Origin: Halomonas chromatireducens
GTDB lineage: Bacteria > Pseudomonadota > Gammaproteobacteria > Pseudomonadales > Halomonadaceae
Direction: 5' to 3'
Assembly: GCF_001545155.1 (NCBI RefSeq)
Contig: NZ_CP014226.1
Coordinates: 3,392,111-3,456,110 of the forward strand
Length of the DNA: 64,000 nucleotides
The position numbers and the translations under genes were made by a program. A model generated the notes under the pieces. It was not told the origin of the DNA and did not search any database. It was given only the letters and a program-made list of their open reading frames with translations. The number at the start of each line of letters is the position of its first letter. The stretch's first letter is position 1. Of this stretch, positions 34,508 to 44,178 are shown piece after piece.

Positions 34508-35815
34508 ATGCAGCAGTCCAGCCCTCGATTTCAGCCTCATGTCCCGATGGTGTCCGCCCCTGCCTGCCACGATGAGCTTACCGGCCTGACGACTCGCAAG
34601 GTCGGGGCACAGCAGCTGGAGATGCAGATTGCCGCCGCCCCCGAGGGGGATAGGGTGGCCGTTCTGCATATCGATGTGGACCAGTTGAAGGAGGTCAACC
34701 ACTCGCTGGGCTTGGAATTGGGCGATATCTATCTGCAGCGGATAGCCCGGCGCATCCGGCACTGCCTGGTCGATGGCGAAATAGTCAGCCGCCTCGGAAG
34801 TGACGAGATCCTTGTGGTGGTACCCGGCATTCGGCAGCCAGAAGAGGTCTCGGCCATCGTCGAGCGTCTGCTTGACCGGGCCGGGCAACCCATCGAACTG
34901 GCTGGGCAGACGGTGCTTGCCAGCTGTTGCATCGGAGCCAGCCTCTTTCCTGATCACGGCCGTACGGTCAATGAGCTGATGCGTCATGCCAACCTGGCCC
35001 GATGCCAGGCCCAGCGTCTCGGTCGGCGTCGGTACCAGCTCTTTACGCCGGAGCTGCTGGATGATGATTTCGACTATTGTGCCTTGCGATCGGCGTTTCA
35101 AGGGGCGCTTGATCGAGGTGAGCTGGAGTTGCTTTACCGCCCGATGCTCTGTGCGCGAAGCGGCCAGGTCGTGGCGGTCTCGGCGCTGCCCCGCTGGCGC
35201 TCGGCCCGCTTCGGGGGCCTGGAGCCGGAGCGCTGGATGGCTGCGGCCGCGGATAATGGCCAGCTAGCCGATATCTGCCTGTGGGTTCTGGAGAACGCCT
35301 GCCAACATGCGAGTTCCTGGTTCGAGGTAGGAGTCGGACTGAGGGTCGTGGTGCATGTCTCGATCGCAGGCCTGCTCGATGGTGGCTTTCTCGAGCGGGT
35401 CGATTTGGCACTTGGCAGGAGCGGACTGCCCCCCGAACTGCTGGAGATCGAGGTGACGGAGGGTGGTCTGATGCAAGACATCCATGGTGCTGTGACGCTA
35501 TTCGAACAGCTCAAGGCAAAGGGGGTGCGCCTGTCCGTGGATGGTTTCGGCAGCGGATACACGGTTCTTGGCCACCTGAGCCGTTTGCCCGTCGGGACAC
35601 TGAAACTCAGCGAGCTGTTCATTCACGAATGCCTCGACAATCCCCGCCACCAGGCGATCATTCGTGCTGTCATCGGCATGGCGCATGCATTGGACATCGA
35701 GGTCGTGGCCAATGGCATCAGCACCCGACAGCAGGCGGATTTCCTGCGCCAGCAGGGCTGTGACCTGCTGCAGGGTAGCCTATGGGCGCGCATGGAGTAT
35801 CTCCACACGCGCTGA
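34508..35815 (+). CDS. Degenerate GGDEF-EAL protein (probable c-di-GMP receptor or regulator)
   Basis: About 435 residues from ATG 34508. The GGDEF domain carries GSDEI instead of GGDEF, so cyclase activity is doubtful. The EAL domain lacks key residues: the EAL glutamate is Ser (VSALPRWR), the Asn of the NxS motif is His (VHVSIAG), DDFG is DGFG (VDGFGSGYTVL), and the KxD lysine-aspartate pair is LKLSEL. The EVTE glutamate is kept. Phosphodiesterase activity is therefore unlikely. Similar inactive proteins act as c-di-GMP receptors or partners (LapD, FimX, CsrD type). No membrane segment or sensory domain is present. Confidence 0.85.
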   Translation: MQQSSPRFQPHVPMVSAPACHDELTGLTTRKVGAQQLEMQIAAAPEGDRVAVLHIDVDQLKEVNHSLGLELGDIYLQRIARRIRHCLVDGEIVSRLGSDEILVVVPGIRQPEEVSAIVERLLDRAGQPIELAGQTVLASCCIGASLFPDHGRTVNELMRHANLARCQAQRLGRRRYQLFTPELLDDDFDYCALRSAFQGALDRGELELLYRPMLCARSGQVVAVSALPRWRSARFGGLEPERWMAAAADNGQLADICLWVLENACQHASSWFEVGVGLRVVVHVSIAGLLDGGFLERVDLALGRSGLPPELLEIEVTEGGLMQDIHGAVTLFEQLKAKGVRLSVDGFGSGYTVLGHLSRLPVGTLKLSELFIHECLDNPRHQAIIRAVIGMAHALDIEVVANGISTRQQADFLRQQGCDLLQGSLWARMEYLHTR

Positions 35816-35961
35816 GCCGGTGAATATTTGAATAACGAGCGGTCGCGCATTGTTCCGTTGCCGACGGGAACGACGGCTGCTGCCGTGCCGCAGTCCTTGA
35901 TGGTTGCGAAAAGGCGTGTTTCGGCTGAGTATACAAGGCTTTGTTTCCGCAGGAGCCGACG

Positions 35962-36153
35962 ATGCCCATCGTGACTATTCAGCAGTTTCCCCGTGACCTG
36001 GAGCAGAAGCGTGAGCTGGCGCGCCGTATCACCGAGGCCTTTACCGAGGTCTATGACGTGAAACCGGAAAGCGTTCAGCTTTTCTTCAGCGAGGTGGACG
36101 GCGAGAGCTGGGCGAAGGGTGGCGTGATGGGATGCGACAACACTCCCGGCTGA
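35962..36153 (+). CDS. 4-oxalocrotonate tautomerase family protein
   Basis: A 63-residue tautomerase. MPIVTIQQFPRDLEQKRELA has the catalytic Pro at position 2 (first in the mature chain), with the typical beta-alpha-beta fold and FFSEVDGESWAKGG at the C-terminus. Members act as oligomers on 2-hydroxydienoates or related enols; the physiological substrate is unknown. AGGAG precedes the ATG. It is close upstream of a small membrane protein gene. Confidence 0.88.
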   Translation: MPIVTIQQFPRDLEQKRELARRITEAFTEVYDVKPESVQLFFSEVDGESWAKGGVMGCDNTPG

Positions 36154-36191
36154 GCCCTATACACCATGACCGGATACAGGCAGTTCGTACC

Positions 36192-36425
36192 ATGATCAGG
36201 CAAGAACAGAGAGAGTGGATCCAGGGACACCTGGAAGAGATAGTCACGGCAGTCCTCACTGCCTTCTTCACGGCACTGATGTTTCGTGTCGGATTGGGAA
36301 TGCTGTTTTCTATCGTCACCGGGCTGGCCCTGGCTTATGGCATTCGCCTCATTGCCATGCGCCGGGTGGTGGCGTCGATTCGGCGGCGCATCCCCTGGCT
36401 GAGGGGGCCGACGAGCCCGGCCTGA
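36192..36425 (+). CDS. Small membrane protein
   Basis: A 77-residue protein with an acidic-amphipathic N-terminus (MIRQEQREWIQGHLEEIVTA), one long or two short hydrophobic segments (residues 20-52) and a very basic tail (MRRVVASIRRRIPWLRG). No family is recognised. It begins 38 bases after the tautomerase; the SD site is poor. Coding potential is judged from composition. Confidence 0.55.
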   Translation: MIRQEQREWIQGHLEEIVTAVLTAFFTALMFRVGLGMLFSIVTGLALAYGIRLIAMRRVVASIRRRIPWLRGPTSPA

Positions 36426-36526
36426 GCAGGGGGGGCGTCGCCTGGGGGAGGGCGGCAGGCAAGCGTTGGTGGCGGTGGCCGTCATAATTGTCGACACTGG
36501 GTTGCAGACAGCCCAAGGAGACAGAC

Positions 36527-37285
36527 ATGAAGCTGCAGCACGCCACCTGGCAGGAAGTGGAAGACTACCTGCAACGCGCCAGCGGGATCATCATTCCCAT
36601 CGGTTCCACCGAACAGCATGGCCCCAATGGCCTGCTTGGCACCGATGCGATCTGCCCCGAGAGCGTTGCCTGGGAGCTGGGAGCGCGCCACGATGTGCTG
36701 GTGGGGCCGACCCAGAGCATCGGCATGGCGCAGCACCACCTGGCTTTTCCCGGTAGCATCAGCCTGCGCCCCAGCACCTTGATCGCGGTGCTGCGCGATA
36801 CCGTGACTTCCCTGGTACGTCATGGCTTCACCCATGTTTTCTTTCTTAATGGACATGGCGGCAATATCGCCACCGTCAACGCGGCCTTCGCCGAGATCTA
36901 CTCCGGGCGAAGTCTGCGTAGCGATGGCCAGTCGTCAGGTGCGCTCCATCTCGCCTTGAACAACTGGTTCGCCGGCCCGCGGGTGCGTGAGCTGGCCCAG
37001 TCGCTCTACGGTGATGCGGAAGGGGGCCATGCCACGGCATCAGAGGTGTCGCTCTCCTGGTTCGCTCGCCCCGAGGCGGTCAAGGATGTCGCCATGTCAC
37101 CCCGTATCGCGCCCTCGGGCAGTGCCCAGTGCGATGCCGAAGAGTTTCGTCGTCGCTTCCCCGATGGTCGTATGGGCTCGGACCCGTCACTGTCGCGTAT
37201 CGAGCATGGTGAGCGCTTCCAGGCCGCGGCGGTCGAGGATACCTGGGACGCGTACCGGGCCTTCCTTGGCGAGGGCCTGCAATAG
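36527..37285 (+). CDS. Creatininase-family amidohydrolase
   Basis: A 252-residue protein of the creatininase superfamily. The metal-binding motifs are all visible: IPIGSTEQHGPNGLLGTDAI (Glu, His, Asp ligands) and FLNGHGGN, plus EGGHATASEVS downstream. Members hydrolyse cyclic amides such as creatinine, mycofactocin precursor or FAPy-type compounds; the substrate is unknown. AAGGAG lies six bases before ATG 36527. Confidence 0.9.
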   Translation: MKLQHATWQEVEDYLQRASGIIIPIGSTEQHGPNGLLGTDAICPESVAWELGARHDVLVGPTQSIGMAQHHLAFPGSISLRPSTLIAVLRDTVTSLVRHGFTHVFFLNGHGGNIATVNAAFAEIYSGRSLRSDGQSSGALHLALNNWFAGPRVRELAQSLYGDAEGGHATASEVSLSWFARPEAVKDVAMSPRIAPSGSAQCDAEEFRRRFPDGRMGSDPSLSRIEHGERFQAAAVEDTWDAYRAFLGEGLQ

Positions 37286-37414
37286 TCAGGCCTTTACCTG
37301 CTTTCATCACCCTTCTGTCCAGTTCTCCCTTTGTGAGAAGCCGAGCCGGTGACCTTGCAAAGGCTGCTGGGGATTGCCATGGTCAGGGTGACATTCATGA
37401 TCGATGGATCTGTC

Positions 37415-39382
37415 ATGAAGCGATGGAAACAGGGGGCGTCATCCAATGACCGTTCCGATTGGGACAGGAGTGAGCGCCAGCCGCGCTCGCCTCTAGATCT
37501 GGATTCGGGACCTGACGGCGGCCAGATGCAGCGGCCTCAGCGTCCGCAGTGGCTGCTGTTTCTCTGGTTTGCGATCGGTATCTTGCTGGTCTTTCATTTC
37601 CTCGATGCGGCCGAGCAGCATCAGGCTCAGGTCGAGCTGACCTATTCCGAGTTCATCGAAGCTATCGAGCAGGGGCATGTGGATGAGGTGACGCTGCGTG
37701 GCCAGTCGATCGAGGGGCGCTTCACCGAGGCGGGCCAGGAAGCTCAGGAGGCCGAAGGCGTGGAGTCCTTCGAGACCACTCGCCCGGACGTAGAGGGGGA
37801 GCGGCTTCTCGAGCGCCTGGAGGCCAATCAGGTACACATTTCCGCCAGGCCGGTGGACCCTCCCTGGTGGCAGCGCGTCCTGATAGGGGCGCTTCCGTGG
37901 ATTCTGATCCTGGGCCTGCTGTTCTGGTTCTGGAGCCGGATGCAGCAGCGCACCATGTCGGGCGGTGGCTTCTTCAGCATGGGCAAGTCGGGGGCTCGCC
38001 AGATCCGCAGTGAGGAGAGCCGGGTAAGGCTCGCCGATGTGGCGGGCTCGGAGAATGCCAAGCAGGAAGTCATGGAAGTGGTCGATTTCCTCAAGGAGCC
38101 GACACGCTTTCTCGACCTGGGGGCGAAGATCCCGCGCGGTATCCTGATGATGGGGCCGCCGGGTACCGGCAAGACGCTGATGGCCCGCGCCGTTGCCGGC
38201 GAAGCCGAGGTGCCCTTCTTCAGCATCAGTGGCTCGGAGTTTATCGAGATGTTCGTCGGCGTAGGGGCTTCTCGCGTGCGTGACCTGTTCAAGCAGGCCA
38301 AGGAGCAGGCACCGGCGGTAATTTTCATTGACGAGCTCGACTCGATTGGCCGCTCACGTGGCGCCGGCATGGGCGGAGGACATGATGAACGCGAGCAGAC
38401 GCTGAACCAGATTCTCGCGGAAATGGATGGTTTCGAGGTGGAGGAGTCAGTGGTGGTGCTGGCGGCCACCAACCGGCCGGACGTGCTGGACTCGGCGCTG
38501 CTGAGGCCGGGGCGCTTCGATCGCAAGATCACCCTGGAGAACCCTCATCGTGACGCGCGGCAGCGCATCCTCGAGGTGCATACCCGGAAGATGCCGCTGG
38601 CGGCGGATGTCGATCTCGAGCGGCTGGCCGAGATCACCATCGGTTTCTCCGGTGCCGACCTGGCCAACCTGACCAATGAAGCCGCCCTGCTGGCGGGCCG
38701 GCGTGAGCAGCAGGAGGTGGATTGGAGCTGCTTCGCCGACGCGCGTGATCGCCTGTTGTTGGGTGAGACCAAGGACACCGGGCTATCCAGAGAGGAGCGG
38801 CGCATCGTCGCCTACCATGAGGCGGGCCATGCGCTGCTGGCGTATCTGCTGCCCAAGGCCGATCCACTGGAAAAGGTCACTGTGCTGCCCCGCGGTCGGG
38901 CGCTGGGGGTAACCGCCCAGGTACCGGATGAGGAGCGCTACAACCAGGGTGAGGCCTACCTGCGTGATCGCATTACCGTCATGTTCGGTGGCCGCCTGGC
39001 CGAATCCATCGTTTTCGATGAGGTAAGCAGTGGTGCGGAGAACGATCTGGAGCAGGCGACCCGGCTTGCACGAAGGATGGTGGGACGCTGGGGCATGAGC
39101 GAGCGCATCGGGCCTGTGATGTTTTCCGAGAGCCAGGAGCATGTCTTTCTCGGCAAGGAGATGGCCCAGTCCCGTGAACACAGCGAGGCCATGGCCGGGC
39201 TGGTCGACGAGGAGGTCCAGCGTTTGCTGATGGAGTTGGAAGCCCACGGGCGCCGGCATCTCGAGCGGAACCGCGAGGCGCTGGTTGCGTTGGCGGAGGC
39301 ACTCGAGAAGCGCGAAACGCTGGACGCCGACGAAATCCGTGAGGTGCTTGACGGCCTGGTGCCTGGCGGGCAGGGAGGCTAG
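37415..39382 (+). CDS. FtsH-type ATP-dependent zinc metalloprotease (paralogue)
   Basis: About 655 residues. Two membrane helices ([17 protein letters not shown] and [19 protein letters not shown]) flank a periplasmic domain. The AAA+ module follows with [26 protein letters not shown] and the SRH region ([20 protein letters not shown]), and then the protease with HEAGH near residue 470. It is complete. It lacks the glycine- and glutamate-rich C-terminal tail of housekeeping FtsH and is coupled to an alpha/beta hydrolase rather than rlmE, so it is likely a second copy. Starts at GTG 37349 and ATG 37379 are also in frame. Confidence 0.9.
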   Translation: MKRWKQGASSNDRSDWDRSERQPRSPLDLDSGPDGGQMQRPQRPQWLLFLWFAIGILLVFHFLDAAEQHQAQVELTYSEFIEAIEQGHVDEVTLRGQSIEGRFTEAGQEAQEAEGVESFETTRPDVEGERLLERLEANQVHISARPVDPPWWQRVLIGALPWILILGLLFWFWSRMQQRTMSGGGFFSMGKSGARQIRSEESRVRLADVAGSENAKQEVMEVVDFLKEPTRFLDLGAKIPRGILMMGPPGTGKTLMARAVAGEAEVPFFSISGSEFIEMFVGVGASRVRDLFKQAKEQAPAVIFIDELDSIGRSRGAGMGGGHDEREQTLNQILAEMDGFEVEESVVVLAATNRPDVLDSALLRPGRFDRKITLENPHRDARQRILEVHTRKMPLAADVDLERLAEITIGFSGADLANLTNEAALLAGRREQQEVDWSCFADARDRLLLGETKDTGLSREERRIVAYHEAGHALLAYLLPKADPLEKVTVLPRGRALGVTAQVPDEERYNQGEAYLRDRITVMFGGRLAESIVFDEVSSGAENDLEQATRLARRMVGRWGMSERIGPVMFSESQEHVFLGKEMAQSREHSEAMAGLVDEEVQRLLMELEAHGRRHLERNREALVALAEALEKRETLDADEIREVLDGLVPGGQGG

Positions 39383-39385
39383 CGA

Positions 39386-40222
39386 ATGCTGCGTATCCTC
39401 GTTTCGCTGGCGGCGATCTATGCCATCGTGGTGGCTCTGGCCTGGTTCTTCCAGGATCGCCTGCTCTACCTGCCGCACATGGGGCGGGAGCACGTCGGAA
39501 CGCCGGCGGACCGTGGCATGGCGTGGGAGCCGGTCGATCTCGAGACAGAAGATGGGCTGACGCTGGATGCTTGGTGGATACCGGCCGATGAAGCGCGCGG
39601 CAGCCTGCTGTTCTTTCACGGCAATGCCGGCAATATCTCCCATCGCCTGGATTCGATTCGCCAGTTCAACCGGCTCGGCCTGTCGGTGCTGATCGTCGAC
39701 TATCGGGGCTATGGCCGCAGCGAAGGCAGTCCGTCTGAAGCCGGCACGGCCAGGGATGCCCGGGCCAGCTGGCGTTGGCTGGTCGAGGAGGCCGAGGTTC
39801 CGGCCGAGGAGATCGTACTGTTCGGGCGCTCGCTGGGGGCTGCCGTGGCGGCGGAACTGGCCGCCGGGCTGGCGCCCGACGTGAGCCCGGCTGCGGTGGT
39901 CCTGGAGTCACCCTTCCGCTCGGTACCGTCGCTGGGCCAGAGCCTGTACCCGTTCCTGCCGGTACGCTGGCTGGCAAACCTGGAATACGATACCGAGACC
40001 TATGTGACCCGGTTCACGGCTCCGCTGCTGGTGATCCACAGCCGTGAGGATGAGATCATCCCCTTCTCCCAGGGCGAGGCGGTCTTCGAGGCGGCCAATG
40101 ATCCCAAGGAGCTGCTGGTGATTCGAGGAGGCCACAACACCGGGTTCCTCGACAGCGAACCCGAGTACTCCGAGGGCATCGACGCCTTCCTGGAGGAGCT
40201 GGCCGGCCTGCAACGGCATTGA
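39386..40222 (+). CDS. Membrane-anchored alpha/beta hydrolase (BEM46-like)
   Basis: A 278-residue protein with an N-terminal anchor (ILVSLAAIYAIVVALAWFF) and an alpha/beta-hydrolase domain. The oxyanion segment is FFHGNAGN, the nucleophile GRSLGAA, the acid HSREDEIIP, and the catalytic His in GGHNTGF. It belongs to the BEM46/YfhR-like group, whose substrates are unknown. It starts three bases after the FtsH stop with GGGAGG inside ftsH, so the two are coupled and may share a role in envelope quality control (inference). Confidence 0.87.
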   Translation: MLRILVSLAAIYAIVVALAWFFQDRLLYLPHMGREHVGTPADRGMAWEPVDLETEDGLTLDAWWIPADEARGSLLFFHGNAGNISHRLDSIRQFNRLGLSVLIVDYRGYGRSEGSPSEAGTARDARASWRWLVEEAEVPAEEIVLFGRSLGAAVAAELAAGLAPDVSPAAVVLESPFRSVPSLGQSLYPFLPVRWLANLEYDTETYVTRFTAPLLVIHSREDEIIPFSQGEAVFEAANDPKELLVIRGGHNTGFLDSEPEYSEGIDAFLEELAGLQRH

Positions 40223-40274
40223 CGGAACTGCCTGCCAGGCCGACGTCAGCTCTGGTTCGTATCAACTGTTCGTA

Positions 40275-41003
40275 TCAGCTGTTCGTTTGAACGTCGGCGT
40301 TATGGAACACGTTCTGAACGTCGTCCAGGTCATTGAGCGTATCGAGCAGCTTCTCGAACATGGCGACGTCGTCGCCTTCGACCGGCGTGGTGGTCTGGGG
40401 CACGAACTGGATCTCGTCGATCTCGAAGTCGAGCTCACCAAAGGCGTCGAGCAGGGCCTGCTTGGCCTTGGCATATTCGGTATGCGGTGCAAAGACGGTG
40501 ATGTGGCCATCCTCGCTTTCGATGTCGGTGACGTCCACGTCGGCTTCCATCAGCGCCTCGAGGGTGGCTTCCTCGTCGTCGCCGCTGAAGGCGAGAATCG
40601 CGCAGTGGTCGAACATGTGGCTGACGGTGCCGGGGGTGCCGAGCTTGCTCTTGGCCTTGTTGAAACAGGCTCGGACGTCACCGAAGGTGCGGTTCGGGTT
40701 GTCGGTCAGGCACTCGACGATGACCATGCAGTTGCCCGGCCCGAAACCCTCATAGCGTGCCGGCGAGAAGTCCTCGCCGCCCACGCCGCTGGCCTTGTCC
40801 AGCGCCTTGTCGATCACGTGCGACGGCACCTGGTCCTTCTTGGCGCGTTCGAGAAGCCCGCGCAGGCTCAGGTTGGCGGAAGGGTCGACGCCCCCGGCCT
40901 TGGCGACCACGTAGATCTCACGCCCGTATTTACTGTACACCTTGGTCTTGGCGGCGGCCGTCTTGGCCATGGATTCCTTGCGGTTCTGAAAGGCCCTGCC
41001 CAT
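40275..41003 (-). CDS. YebC/PmpR-family regulator (YeeN-like)
   Basis: A 242-residue protein, [20 protein letters not shown]..., with the family core [40 protein letters not shown] and [11 protein letters not shown]. The group includes YebC (ribosome rescue at proline stretches, or transcription) and YeeN. The sequence is closer to YeeN because of the early [11 protein letters not shown] spacing. AGGA lies before the ATG. It is convergent with the hydrolase gene. Confidence 0.9.
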   Translation of the reverse strand: MGRAFQNRKESMAKTAAAKTKVYSKYGREIYVVAKAGGVDPSANLSLRGLLERAKKDQVPSHVIDKALDKASGVGGEDFSPARYEGFGPGNCMVIVECLTDNPNRTFGDVRACFNKAKSKLGTPGTVSHMFDHCAILAFSGDDEEATLEALMEADVDVTDIESEDGHITVFAPHTEYAKAKQALLDAFGELDFEIDEIQFVPQTTTPVEGDDVAMFEKLLDTLNDLDDVQNVFHNADVQTNS

Positions 41004-41159
41004 AACGTTGTCCTGTTGCGTCTGACATGAAGCGGAATTCTACGAAACCGTTCCGGCAGGGAACAGTGTTATTTCTTGGGGAAGCGGGGTGGCATGACGC
41101 GAGTCATGGCTACACTGTCGGGGTGAGTTGCATCCTACTCTGCCTGGAGCCCACCTCTC

Positions 41160-42353
41160 ATGGACCATCATCAGTACCGTCATGCCCTGGCGGCCCACCT
41201 GCAGGCTGCCGAACTGGCCTTCCCCGAAGCCGAGTACGATGCGCGACAGGGGCGGGTCCGCGCCGCGATGGCGGACAGCGAACTGGATGCCCTGCTGGTC
41301 ACCGATCCTGCCGACATCTACTACCTCACCGGATACAACACCTTCGAGGTATCGGTGCATACCTGCCTGGTATTTTCGGGGGATCGCCTGGTGTTGCAGG
41401 TGCCCTCCATCGAGACCGGCCCGGCGGTGGTCACGGCCCGGGTCGACGAGCTGCTGGGCTATCGCTGGGAGGGTATCGAGGAGGTGCTCGAGCCCTTGGC
41501 AGAGACGCTATCGGGCTTTGCGGCCATCGGCCTGGATCCCTTCAGCCCCACCCTGCGCCACGGCATCATCGGTCCCTTGCAGCAGCGCCTGGGGGCCGAG
41601 CGATTTCAGGCCGGGGGTGGTGAGCTGCTGGATCGCATCCGCATCGTCAAGAGTGAGGCGGAGCTGGCCTGTCTGCGCGATAGTGCGCGGATCACCTCGC
41701 GGGGGCTGGCTGCCGCCATCGAGGTCATTGCACCGGGCATGACCGACAACGATGTTGCGGCGGAAGGCGCCCGTGCGCTGCTGGCGGCGGGTAGTGAATT
41801 CATGAGCATGCAGCCCATCGTCACCACCGGGCGGCGTATCAGCGTGATCCACATGAACCACCAGCGTCACCGGATCGAGCCGGATGAGCCGGTATTTCTT
41901 GAGTTCGGTGCTTCTTTCCGTCGTTACACGGCGCCGATGATGCGAACTGCGGTGGCAGGGCGTGCCAGCGGGGAGATGCAGGCCATGCGCGATGTCTGCC
42001 GCGCACTGTTCGAGGCACTGAGCGCGGCCATGCGGCCGGGCAACACCTTCGACGATGCCGCGCGGGCCGCGGAGTCGGTGCTGGCACCCCAGGTTGACCG
42101 GGTGTTTTTCTCGGGTGTCTTCGGCTATGCCGTGGGAGCACAGTTCCCGCCCAGCTGGGTCGAAGGCAGCGGCTATATCGCCCGTGGCCAGCAGCGAAAG
42201 TTCGAGGCAGGCATGGTCTTCCACCTGCCGCTCTGTCTGCGGGTGCCGGGGGAGTGGGGCATCGGTATCAGCGATACCGTTCAGGTGACGCCCACTGGGG
42301 GCGTGCCGATCACCGATAACGATTGGCAGCTCAAGGAGCGTTCGGGGAGCTGA
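41160..42353 (+). CDS. M24-family creatinase-like hydrolase lacking metal ligands
   Basis: A 397-residue protein with the creatinase N-domain (LVTDPADIYYLTGYNTFEVS) and a pita-bread C-domain (RIVKSEAELACLRDSARITS). The five metal ligands of aminopeptidase P-type enzymes are not visible: the first two positions read LEFGASFRRYTAPMMRT, the His region is GYAVGAQFPPSW, and the last Glu is Ser in GIGISDTVQV. This matches creatinase and ectoine hydrolase (DoeA), which work without metal. DoeA would suit a halophile, but no ectoine catabolic genes are adjacent. Substrate unassigned. Confidence 0.8.
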   Translation: MDHHQYRHALAAHLQAAELAFPEAEYDARQGRVRAAMADSELDALLVTDPADIYYLTGYNTFEVSVHTCLVFSGDRLVLQVPSIETGPAVVTARVDELLGYRWEGIEEVLEPLAETLSGFAAIGLDPFSPTLRHGIIGPLQQRLGAERFQAGGGELLDRIRIVKSEAELACLRDSARITSRGLAAAIEVIAPGMTDNDVAAEGARALLAAGSEFMSMQPIVTTGRRISVIHMNHQRHRIEPDEPVFLEFGASFRRYTAPMMRTAVAGRASGEMQAMRDVCRALFEALSAAMRPGNTFDDAARAAESVLAPQVDRVFFSGVFGYAVGAQFPPSWVEGSGYIARGQQRKFEAGMVFHLPLCLRVPGEWGIGISDTVQVTPTGGVPITDNDWQLKERSGS

Positions 42354-42408
42354 GGCAATTGCGTGCAAGGCGAAGGTCCATTCATCTTTCTGACCGGCAG
42401 GCCTGGCC

Positions 42409-42990
42409 ATGGGCATGACGCTGGTCCTGGTCGTGGTGACGACGACGGTGAGCGTGCTGGCCTGGATGTGGCCGCGACTATTCGATGCGCTGATCTATTG
42501 GCCGCCGGGTGTGTCCCGCGGCCAATGGTGGCGACTGCTTGGCCATGGCTTCATCCACGCCGACAGTACGCACTTGCTCTTCAACATGATCACTCTCTAT
42601 TTCTTCGGCACCGTGATGGAGCTGGTACTCACCCCGCACATCGGTTCGGCGGGCTTCATCCTGTTCTATCTCTCCGGACTATTGGTGGCAATCCTGCCGA
42701 CCCATCTGCGCCATCGGCACGACACACGTTTTTACAGCCTGGGGGCGTCGGGGGCGGTATCGGCAATGCTGTTCGCCTATATCCTGCTGCGGCCCTGGTC
42801 GCTGCTGTTCGTCTTCTTCGTGCCGGTGCCGGCGATCGCTTTTGCCGTCCTCTATGTCCTCTATTCGTTTCGCGCCCAGCGGCGCGGTGGCGACAATATC
42901 AATCACAGCGCCCACCTCTGGGGTGGTGGCTGGGGCGTCGCCTTCATGCTCCTCCTGATGGGGCTCACGGAGATGGAGAGCGTGGCGTGA
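42409..42990 (+). CDS. Rhomboid-family intramembrane serine protease
   Basis: A 193-residue membrane protein with six hydrophobic segments. HGFIHADSTHLLFNM carries the conserved HxxxN loop, the nucleophile Ser is in YSLGASGAVSAML, and the catalytic His in NHSAHLWGGGWG. It is the compact bacterial form that cuts membrane proteins near the periplasmic face. Two ATGs (42409, 42415) are possible. It begins 55 bases after the M24 gene. Confidence 0.9.
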   Translation: MGMTLVLVVVTTTVSVLAWMWPRLFDALIYWPPGVSRGQWWRLLGHGFIHADSTHLLFNMITLYFFGTVMELVLTPHIGSAGFILFYLSGLLVAILPTHLRHRHDTRFYSLGASGAVSAMLFAYILLRPWSLLFVFFVPVPAIAFAVLYVLYSFRAQRRGGDNINHSAHLWGGGWGVAFMLLLMGLTEMESVA

Positions 42991-43156
42991 ACCGCCTTGT
43001 CGGGCGTTAGTCGGTCTTGCCAATCTCCGGCACTGTTCGCCACTGTCCAATCGAGTGATCTGGCTATACTGGGCAGTAAGGCTAGGGAGAGTTCTTTCCT
43101 GTGCCCGGTTGCGGCGCCAGAAGGTGCTGCTCACGTTTCAGCCCCAGGAGGGTGTC

Positions 43157-43378
43157 ATGACACTGACTGTTACCGCCGATTACAGGGACTTGATGAAGGC
43201 CACCAATGCTTACGACGAGCTGGTATCCGAGGGCTATCCGCGCGAGAAGCTCTATTTCGACAGGGAGACGCACCAGGTCAAGGTCATCGTGCCCGATACC
43301 ACCCGGCCTGAAGCGGAGGAGATCCTGAGGCGGCATGAGCCTGTTGAGCTCTGGGCGCGCCCCTTTGAAGAGGGTTAG
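43157..43378 (+). CDS. Hypothetical 73-residue protein
   Basis: MTLTVTADYRDLMKATNAYD..., alpha/beta composition with a strand (HQVKVIVPDT) and a final acidic helix. CAGGAGGG precedes the ATG. The general shape resembles small ferredoxin-like or heavy-metal-associated folds, but no metal motif is present. Its stop is inside a strong hairpin. Confidence 0.6.
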   Translation: MTLTVTADYRDLMKATNAYDELVSEGYPREKLYFDRETHQVKVIVPDTTRPEAEEILRRHEPVELWARPFEEG

Positions 43379-43412
43379 GAGCCTGCCGAACGGCCAAATC
43401 CGACAGGCTCCT
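43377..43412. terminator. Bidirectional hairpin terminator
   Basis: AGGAGCCTG (43377-43385) pairs with CAGGCTCCT (43404-43412). It lies between two convergent genes and overlaps the stop codon of the left one. Confidence 0.75.
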
Positions 43413-43430
43413 GGTACCGCGCTTGGTCGG

Positions 43431-44066
43431 TCAGGCGGGATGATGTTTCGCTACGGATGACATGGCCCGATCGTCCAGCTCGTTGGCGCGCCGAAACGCT
43501 TCGCGGTCACTGACCCGCGCCCAGTAGTCGACGAAGGCGGGGCATGACTCCAGGCTGCCGAACTGCAGGCCCCAGCCGATATGTGAGCCGAGGTAGACAT
43601 CGGCTGCCGAGAAGTGTGCGCCGGCGATGTATTCACTGACGCTGACCGCCTGTTCCAACGTTTCTAGCACCGCTTCGATGCTGCCGTACCCGACCCGAGC
43701 CTGCTGTTCGGTATTGGGCTCCATGCCGAGGTCCCGATCGGTCGTGGCAGCTTCCAGCGGCCCGGCCGCGAAGAATAGCCAACGATAATAGGCTCCACGT
43801 GCGGTAAGCGGTGGGGCGAGGTCGGCCTCGGGGAAGGCATCCGCTAGGTAGGCGCAGATAGCCGCGCATTCGGTCACGATAGTCGTGCCGTGGCGAATCG
43901 CCGGTACCTTGCCCATCGGGTTGATGGCCAGGTAGTCGGGCGACTTCATGGCGGGGCCGTAGTCGATGAGTTCAGTGCGATAGGGCGCGCCGACTTCTTC
44001 CAGTATCCAGCGAGCGATACGACCGCGGGACATGGGGTTGGTATAGAGTACGAGGGAATCATGCAT
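43431..44066 (-). CDS. Glutathione S-transferase
   Basis: A 211-residue GST. The N-terminal thioredoxin-like domain reads LVLYTNPMSRGRIARWILEE, with the motif NPMGKVPAI and TECAAICAYLADAF for glutathione binding; the helical C-domain ends with SAADVYLGSHIGWGL. The catalytic residue is probably the Ser of PMSRGR. GGAGAGTT precedes the ATG at 44066. It is 112 bases from soxR on the same strand (downstream of it), and could be part of the redox response. Confidence 0.92.
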   Translation of the reverse strand: MHDSLVLYTNPMSRGRIARWILEEVGAPYRTELIDYGPAMKSPDYLAINPMGKVPAIRHGTTIVTECAAICAYLADAFPEADLAPPLTARGAYYRWLFFAAGPLEAATTDRDLGMEPNTEQQARVGYGSIEAVLETLEQAVSVSEYIAGAHFSAADVYLGSHIGWGLQFGSLESCPAFVDYWARVSDREAFRRANELDDRAMSSVAKHHPA

Positions 44067-44178
44067 GACGGAACTCTCCATGTATTGCCCATGAAGATAG
44101 CAGGTCCACGGAGCAGTGTTATCGGACTGTTAAACGGTACCGGAACGGGATGAAAGCCAACCGCTGATCAATCAAGGA

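Noticed and set aside
37286..37414. Upstream GTG start for the FtsH gene
   Set aside because: The GTG at 37349 gives a leader without homology. It cannot be excluded, but the ATG close to the first membrane helix is preferred.
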